Shown piece after piece: positions 56,831 to 64,000 of a DNA stretch of 64,000 bases (positions within the stretch are counted from its first letter, which is position 1; the number at the start of each line of letters is the position of its first letter). The stretch is from positions 36,352,194 to 36,416,193 of the forward strand of contig OZ026846.1 of assembly GCA_964023205.1 (NCBI GenBank). Reading direction: 5' to 3'. The DNA comes from Lutraria lutraria. Lineage: Eukaryota; Mollusca; Bivalvia; Venerida; Mactridae. The translations under genes were made by a program, and so were the position numbers. The notes under the pieces are model-generated. The model made no database searches and was not told where the DNA came from. It saw only the letters and a list, made by a program, of their open reading frames with translations.

Positions 56831-59800
56831 AGAAATTAGGAAAGTATTGTTTGTATGTTGTTTTTTTCTACAAGATTCCTGTTCTTATCAATAACATATG
56901 CGACTCGGGGTTTGTATAACAATTGTTGTCACTGTTATCGGAGTTCTTAGCTCATCTTTTGTTATATCTGTGCTATTATTTTTCATTCTAATTTCTCCAT
57001 TACTTCTGGCCCATAGAAAAGACTGTCTGGCCCAATGACTTCAACAAATTGTACTTGTTGGAAACTCTAGAAAGTTGTTTATTATTAACCGGATGTGTAA
57101 TTGAAGTTCTCGTGAAGAAATTATCTAGTATCAACACAAACGAAGTTAAGATTCTGTTCACTTGACCTTTCTGTCTGTAGATTCTACTTTTACTGCAATT
57201 ATTGAATTACAATTTTATTGATGTGTTGCTTTCTTGCGCTCGTAGTGCAGTTATAAAATTACAATACATAACATGATTATATACATGTACTAGGTTGTAG
57301 ATGCTTATACCCTTGAAATGAGTACATGTATTTTTCTATCATTAATCTGTTTTCTTATTTAAATATTGAAACGTTTACCTTTAATATGTACACATTAATT
57401 TTGGTTTTATATGTTTTAATTATATTCATTGTACATGCATTTTATACTACATACATAAATTGCTTGTCGTGATGTGTAAACATATGTAGTTACTAAGTTA
57501 TATATGTACTTATTATCTTGAAGATCTGTAAGTTCTAACTTATAATAATAATAATATCTTTATTTATAGAAGGTGTACACATTAAGTAAAATATACAAAA
57601 CATTTGACTTATTTTCAATGCGGCCTTCGAAACAAAGCAACTATGCATACTTCTATGTACCTTTCCCTTGTATCTAAAATGATTTATTTGCTCATGTTTG
57701 TTCGAATCTTTGTAGATTTGTTCGTGTCTCTATCCAAAGGTCTACACTCAGGATGTATATATATTTGTATCATAAAAAGTCTTATTTAAAGTGGAATTTG
57801 GTACAATAAGGTTCGTATGCTCGTTAGTAAACGTGTTTGAAAATCTGCCTTGACTCTATTGTTGTTTTTACGAGTATCAGGATTGTTTTGCTTCTTTAAA
57901 TCGATTTGCCTTTCTTTTTTTGTCATATGGTTGATCAACATTGTACAATTTCCAAAATGACTGAAACAGCATTGTGTTAAATTAATGTATCGTGGGCTTA
58001 TAAATATGGTACAATTTCGCATGTTGCTATTTAAGAATGAGGTTGATACTCATCACGAACTTCACAATTAATACTCGTAGTACTTAATTCTACATGTAGT
58101 TCATTATATCACTGGACGCATGGTATGTATTTGAGTTATTTGATAATTGATTGCAATGTTGTTTTGTGTTTACATTTCTGTAACCTAGACGATGTCAATG
58201 GGTATTTTTGCCTAATCCGTTGACTGTCCTGATTTCATTTGGCGCCGGAGATAGCCAGTGTCTTTGCGTTTCGTCAAATTTGATGGTCCTATTGTACTTT
58301 CTAATCTGACTGTTGCAATCTTCCTTTCTAAATTATGTCATTATCGCATATATTTCCCTCCAGTGTATGTAGGTTGATGTTCCAATTCGATCAACGAGTT
58401 CCATTTGGTATGGGAACACGTCATTGATATTTTCAACAAAGATATATTTCTAACCCACTCCAGCCATCTTGATAATCAGTAAGTATGCGATGATTCATTG
58501 AATAAGTTTTTATGTAAACAAAGCAACTACCGACATTCTTAAGAAGGTGTCGTTATGCAATTACGCGATTGACTCGTCAGTAACCCCTGACCCCAAATGT
58601 TGGTAAATCGTTTTAGACAAATTATTTGTTTCGTTCTTTACTTCATTTTGCAGTACCAAAACTAATGCTCTGATAAAAGTTTGGGTCGCGTCACCATGAC
58701 CAACATTTTTTAAAGTCGGTCCAATAAAACAGATTTGCATTGATATGTATAGTCATAACATCAAACCTGATTGGAAATTAGAAAAAATCGGATCACTTCG
58801 GCTATTTACGGAGTCATTATTATTATTCGAGGAATTGAATCGAGACAAAATATTTAAGATTGATGGAGATTGCCGAAAACCGGGAAAATCAATGATGTAC
58901 GTGGTGATCCATATAACTAAACATAATTAAAACACATAACAAGGCCGTACTTTGTTCGACGTGTATATTTTATTGTTGAAAGATATGCATGGATATAAAT
59001 GTAACAAGATATGACTAAATATGAGTAAGAGATATTGAGTGTTTGTCTAGTTGCTTCCTTATAATGGAATGGTTTAAGTCAGTTGTAATAAATATTCTCA
59101 CAGCTAGTTCTACGTTGAGATCTAAAAAAATAAATTTCCTGTTTCTTTTCTATTGTCTAATTAATTATTGACCGAGTATGGGACGGCATACAATGTGTCC
59201 ACATATCCCTGTTTCAAACTCTGTCGCCTTTAATAAAACAACGGAATCAGATAATGCTAGTCCTATTCAGTACAGTTTAGTCAATATTAGTACGAGTATT
59301 GCACACATATTGTATAAAATTTCTGTGTAAATTTGCAAAAACCAAAAGCTCCTAATTCGGTCGTTAGTTAAATTGATCTCTTGTTTTTCTTAGCGGCTAC
59401 ATTAAACATTGAATAAATAACAATTAATTCATGGGATTTTAACAGTATCTAATGAAATTTAAATGCCTTGAAAAACTAGAAAAGATCAATGTCTCCAGTG
59501 TAGATTAATACAATGGAGAATACATACAGAGATTTTTTTAAATACTCGCCTAGCCATTATTCATTAAGACATTTTGTTTTCCTAAGATGAAATATCAGAA
59601 AATAAAGATGCAGGTTAGGCCCCCTAAAGTTTAGATATAGTTTTCCATTGCGGGAATGCAATAATGTTTTCCTGTCTTTGAGAGTGAGTGGCGCGAAACT
59701 TAACAAAGAATTCCTATGATTGTTCAGTTCGAATTTCTTTTACGGACATTGTTAACAAATGCTATTAAACGTTCATGGACGTATGTTTGTCTTTTAATAA

Positions 59801-59922
59801 ATTTTCGCATATGTCAATTTAAAACTGTTTATCTAAAACTATTAAAAGTTTTATCCATAATTCCAAAATTAGACATTCATTAGAATGGACATATTTTTTT
59901 CCAGATTTTTAAAAAATCTGTT
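56831..59922. other. Gene-free stretch 3' of the neuropeptide gene
   Basis: No gene supported. 57540-57600 (TAATAATAATAATATCTTTA) looks like the 3' tip of a minus-strand LINE. A minus-strand ATTAAA at 59793-59798, about 125 bases past the neuropeptide stop, could be its poly(A) signal. Confidence 0.4.
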
Positions 59923-60692
59923 TTATGAAGTTTCGGATTCTAAATGGTCATTTTTCAATTCCGAAGCCTTTTCTTCATTTTTAGACTCTCGTTTTTCTAA
60001 GACATGTCCTTGTTCCCCGGAGAAATAAGCTGGTATTGCAGAATCATCGGCGACATCACTGTCACTTAAATTGTCACTTAAGTTGTTCTTACCCACGCGG
60101 ATGAAGGAACTTAGTCTTTTGTCAGCCTGATCTCCAATATTCTTACCGATTCGGACAAAGGAACTGTATCTTTTGTAAGGATCTGGAATATTTTTACCGA
60201 TTCTAACAAAGCTACTATATCGTTTATTGAACCCATCGTCATTGTTACTCTCTTGGTCACCTTTGCCGACACGAATAAATGAGCTCAGACGTTTCTGAAG
60301 GCCTTCATTACCGTAGCTATTATCCTTTCCAATTCTTACAAATGAACTATATCTTTTGTTTAAGTCATTACTCATGTCATCGTCGGAATTTTTACCAATT
60401 CTAACAAACGAGCTGTATCTCTTATTAAAATCGGAATCTTGAGGATCGGAATTTTTCCCAATACGAACAAATGAACTATAACGCTTATCTACGTTGTCTT
60501 TGTATGGGTTGAAGCCTTTTCCAATTCTGACAAACGAACTCAGACGTTTGTCAAAGTTACTGTCATACGGATGGTACGGGTGCAATGGACTTTTTCCTAT
60601 TCTCACAAACGAGCTGAATCGTCTCTTGTCGGCATCTCTTCCAATTCTAACAAATGAACTGTATCTTTTATTAGGACTATTTCTGCTTCCTC
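59923..60692 (-). CDS. FxRIamide neuropeptide precursor, exon B (ten peptide copies)
   Basis: Follows a T-rich tract and ACTTCAG (60693-60699) and continues the phase-1 codon opened by exon A. It encodes ten amidated-peptide units, each bounded by Lys-Arg and ended by Gly-Lys or Gly-Arg. They are six YSSFVRIG, one each of FSSFVRIG and LSSFVRIG, and two LSSFIRVG. Spacers are acidic, Asn/Asp-rich and variable, while the peptide cores are nearly invariant, as expected under selection on the product. The C-terminal 45 residues are acidic without peptides. The stop is at 59923. Products should be secreted C-terminally amidated neuropeptides acting on a G-protein-coupled receptor (family knowledge). 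Confidence 0.95.
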
Positions 60693-62804
60693 CTGAAGTA
60701 AAAAAAAACAACAACAACATTATTCATGTTGATCAAGTTGAAATTATAAAAAAAACATCAAGAAACAGCATAAAAAAGACAAAAATCTGACAAAGAAACT
60801 AAATTAAGAAATTACTGACGAGTTGTTCTATGTACAATAAAAAACCTCTCGTACACATACATCGTCGGAGAAGTGTGAGATATACAATTTACGCCATCAT
60901 GATGGAGCAAATTATGTTTATCGCATGGTTTATTGGCTGCTTTGTTCTCTTATCTGACTATTAGGTTATTTACTAAACATGTCTTTTTGTAATAAGTATT
61001 ATTAGTAAACAGTCTGGAAAACAGAAAATACGAACACCATACTGACAGTAGTGTAATTAGAACTCCGACGACTGATAAAGATAAATTCCTGTTAATCTTT
61101 AGGAGCAGTCATTCACATATTGTTGATGACAATAATAGCTATAACAACATGATCCATAAATGAGGGCATTTTTTCAGTGTCCCCATCCCAAATACCGGTC
61201 CAAGTATTACGTTAAGGAAAAGAACAGGCCATTAAATCCGCTTCTCTTGTATCTTATCGCCCCCTTTTCTGGTGAAGTCCCGAAATGGCCATATCTGTCG
61301 AACGGGACAACAGAATGATAAACAACCAATGAATCACTTACTTCCTTTAATAACTAGTATTTAATAATTAATGTTTTAAATCGTTCAGTACCGTAATGTT
61401 AAGTTTTGTTTTGTATAAATGTTTAATTCAACTTGTCTCATGTTATATGACAAAGCAATGTTCCTTCTTGTATTGGCCTAGAAAGTATGAACTACCGTAA
61501 TCAGTCAACATTAGTTGTTAGTCAAATGTATTAAACAAACTATCAACAATTGTTAATCATGGCAACAGAATAACATGATCCGATAGATATGCATTGCTGT
61601 AAGGTGTAAGGCAACTAGGAAGACTTTATGTAGGCTATGTTATAAATCTTCTAGGACAATAGGTACATTATTTATGATGCTGAACGATTCATAATAAATC
61701 TCGAAGATCATAAATGCTTACATTACTTCTCTTTTATTCTGAACGTGTGATGAGCCACACTGTGCTGCTATGATTTAAAGGTTAATACCGATTGTACTGC
61801 ACTATGTATCAGTATTTGCGTCGGTTTATTATTCAATAAAACCGTAATGAAAATGTCTGGTTTGTCCTAGTCTGTATCGTTACTGTTATCTAAAACCTGA
61901 CAGGCAATGTGTTCGGTTAAAATCTGAAACTGGAGTGACAAGAATCATTTTGTCTAAATAAGACGTGAATCAAATTTTAACAATGTGTGTGTCTCGTTTT
62001 GTGTCATTTGCTTATTTTCGAAATTGTTCTTCTCGTGGTATAAATTGTTACAAAGCTTGCCGTTGAGGATAGGAAAGTGCTCGCTGACTACTAATGAATT
62101 GCCTCTCAACCCTGTGAGGTGGAATATCACCCGGGACAAAGTACACATGGGATTAAGCTGAGCAGTAGATTACGGATGGTCGTTGCTTCTACCCCGGTGA
62201 ACGCACGTAAAATGTTTTAACAATCACCGTATGATATTGGGCATTGGTGCAACGTAGACCAAAGAAACAAACCTTAGAAACCTTTATCCATTTACAAACT
62301 TGTAGTTGCAGTCGCCTCAAAGCCGTATTTCGATAAAACAGTAACGAAAATTTACAGCGAAGGTTTTTGTTTGTCACATTTAATGAATATTTATCTTCAC
62401 ATTATTTGCCGAAGGCGTAAAAACAAGTACATTAGTGATTCTATTGTCAGAGCAAATGATATTCTATCACACATTATCAAAAATGCACTTCAGTCACGTA
62501 TTAACATACATATAACAGTGTTATAAGTTTTAGTTTCAATACTTTCAAATTAAAAAAAAAATCAGGCAAAGGAATTATGTTAAATGTTACAAAGTAGAAG
62601 CATATTGTACATCAATGATTACATGTCCGTACATATTGTTAAGTCCGCAAAATCTCTAAGTCAGTGACTAAATATTTTGTGTCAGATTTAGTCTAGCGAA
62701 CCTTTTGTTAACTTTTTATTAAATAAAAGTATCAATTTGAGATGCAAAATCCGCGAATTGAACCATTATATTGATGAACATGTATACATGGAAATATTTC
62801 TTAC
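60693..62804 (-). other. Neuropeptide gene intron (phase 1, 2.1 kb)
   Basis: The donor GTAAGA at 62804 and acceptor at 60693 bound it. It contains a SINE-2 fragment at 61162-61322 and no exon that I can see. Confidence 0.8.
61162..61322 (+). mobile_element. SINE second-family fragment (no head)
   Basis: CAGTGTCCCCATCCCAAATA and CTGTCGAACGGGACAACAGA match the body and tail of the SINE at 56522. Confidence 0.5.
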
Positions 62805-63738
62805 CGCTGTTGAAAGAATCGATAGGTTCCATTTCCAACACACCATTGTCTTCATCGGATGTAACCGCATTGTCATCCTTTTTTCCTATTCGTACAAAGC
62901 TGCTGTAGCGTTTATCTGCAGATCTCTGACCGTTTTCCAAAGCGTGTTCTAAGATATCTTTCGTTTCGTCAGCGTTATCATCTGTGTTATCTATTATGCC
63001 GTCATAATCGGAATCGACGTCTCGACCAATTTTAAGCCATCGTCTACTTTCTTCATTATCTCCTGCTTTATTCGTTTCTTGTTCATCCCTGTATTTATTA
63101 TGCCTTTCAAGACCACTAACAGCATGCTTGCCGTTGTCTGAATCCATACGTCTTATTGCATCAGTTGTATCTCTTTTACCTATTCTTATGAATGATGAAT
63201 GTCCAATTCGTCCAGTTCGTCGATAATATTTGGTAGGTGAGATTTTACTAACTCTTCCCGTTCGACTATGTAAAAAAGCTGATGTCGGAAATTTCCCCAT
63301 TCGAATAAACGCCCCGCCTCGCTTTTCGACTCCACCAGATCCCATGTTATTATCCGCCCCACCATCCTCGTAGTTTCTGCCCAAGCGGACAAATGGGCCT
63401 AATGGGGTTTCCTGTGATTCGTAATTTGTTGGGTCAAAATCGTAAAAGGCACCATCATTTGATTCTGTTAATTCGTCATCAGGTAAATCATCGAGTTGAT
63501 ATAATGCACTTGGTCCGTTTAGATTATTTCGTCCGATTCTTATAAAAGAACTTAATCCTCGTCCAATTCTCACGAATTTACTTAACCTTTTTTGTAAATC
63601 ACTTGCTGCTTGAGGGTCATTGTCTGGGTAGTCAAAGTGATTCATATCAACTCCATCGTCGTAATTGAGGGCTGACACGTGACAACAGTTTATTGCGAAG
63701 ATCAGGAACAAGAATTGACGTTTACATTTTTCGTCCAT
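62805..63738 (-). CDS. FxRIamide neuropeptide precursor, exon A (signal peptide and divergent peptides)
   Basis: The ATG at 63738 starts MDEKCKRQFLFLIFAINCCH, a typical signal peptide ending near VSA|LN. A farther upstream in-frame ATG is rejected because an acceptor (TTTTATTTTCAG, AG at 63749-63750) lies between. The exon encodes LSKFVRIG, GLSSFIRIG, GPFVRLG, GGAFIRMG, GHSSFIRIG, WLKIG and YSSFVRIG, each before Arg or Lys, with acidic spacers. It ends AACAGCG|GTAAGA (phase 1). Joined with exon B, the precursor has about 567 residues. The peptides belong to the molluscan FxRIamide/S-Iamide (LSSFVRIamide) family; exon A holds all the divergent members, exon B the uniform ones. Confidence 0.94.
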
Positions 63739-63748
63739 TGTGTAAAAT
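63739..63748 (-). other. Neuropeptide 5' UTR piece of exon A
   Basis: Ten bases between the acceptor and the ATG, so a non-coding first exon and the promoter must lie further upstream, probably beyond the window end. Confidence 0.6.
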
Positions 63749-64000
63749 CTGAAAATAAAACAAAGATGGTGAGACAATCATGATGGTTTTAACATAAATT
63801 CCGTTTCTTTCTGACGTTTAATTTGAAACATTCCTTTCTTTCTAATACATTTTATTGAAAGCAAAACTGTCGTCGAGCGATGTACAAAGAAATGTATGCA
63901 TTATATTCACGAAGCATTTACTACAAAATAAGATGTTATTCTTTCTGTAGTGAGAACATTTCAATTTCTTCAGTATAACAAGCGGCAAAACAGAGTTGAA
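63749..64000 (-). other. Start of upstream intron of the neuropeptide gene
   Basis: AT-rich sequence with no other exon seen. Confidence 0.5.

Noticed and set aside
62719..62804. Extension of neuropeptide exon A to the stop at 62719
   Set aside because: A consensus GTAAGA donor at 62804 matches the phase of the acceptor at 60693, and the extension carries no peptides.
63739..63777. Upstream in-frame ATG at 63777 as the neuropeptide start
   Set aside because: A polypyrimidine tract and AG (63749-63750) lie between it and the ATG at 63738, which begins a proper signal peptide.

Overview
The window is AT-rich animal nuclear DNA, most likely from a bivalve mollusc. Three things point there: a neuropeptide precursor of the molluscan FxRIamide (S-Iamide) type, class II tRNA-derived SINEs, and Helentron-like elements with central tandem monomers resembling the pearl elements of oysters. 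There are no bacterial operons, CRISPR arrays or rRNA genes. Most sequence is intron or intergenic DNA filled with repeats.

Two protein-coding genes can be reconstructed, both on the minus strand. The first is a nuclear receptor of the NR1 type, running from an ATG at 38735 to at least 18683 and perhaps to a stop at 14437-14439. Its exons join in compatible phases: two exons carry the two zinc fingers of the DNA-binding domain (38634-38735, 33321-33462), one 2.2-kb exon (25787-27969) carries a hinge of about 700 residues, and four small exons carry the ligand-binding domain (24160-24256, 22688-22776, 21990-22191, 18683-18883). A possible last exon at 14450 adds only four residues, which would leave the receptor without helix 12, as in Rev-erb. 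The second gene, at the right end, is an FxRIamide-family neuropeptide precursor. It has a signal-peptide exon (62805-63738) and a repeat exon (59923-60692), joined by a phase-1 intron into about 567 residues with up to 17 amidated peptides.

Layout: 0.6-3.8 kb is a 3.15-kb DNA transposon with 549-bp terminal inverted repeats and a 5-bp target duplication. 4-14 kb is gene-free and holds a SINE, a 365-bp foldback and Tigger-like MITEs. 14.4-38.8 kb is the receptor gene, whose introns contain an internally deleted mariner nested in a MITE, Helentron-like elements, a LINE fragment, microsatellites, SINEs, a satellite-like array and a 1.8-kb inverted-repeat element. 39-59.9 kb has no gene I can support and holds many MITEs, minisatellites and a scattered 15-mer motif. 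59.9-63.8 kb is the neuropeptide gene.

The most unusual non-genic signals are the long-TIR element at 635-3785, a set of 27-38-bp palindromic insertions beginning CAGGGAT (two with perfect 7-bp target duplications), a shared 33-bp head on two unrelated tandem-monomer element bodies, and strong over-representation of the palindrome TACATGTA. All coordinates, phases and repeat matches were read by eye; no alignment or database search was run.
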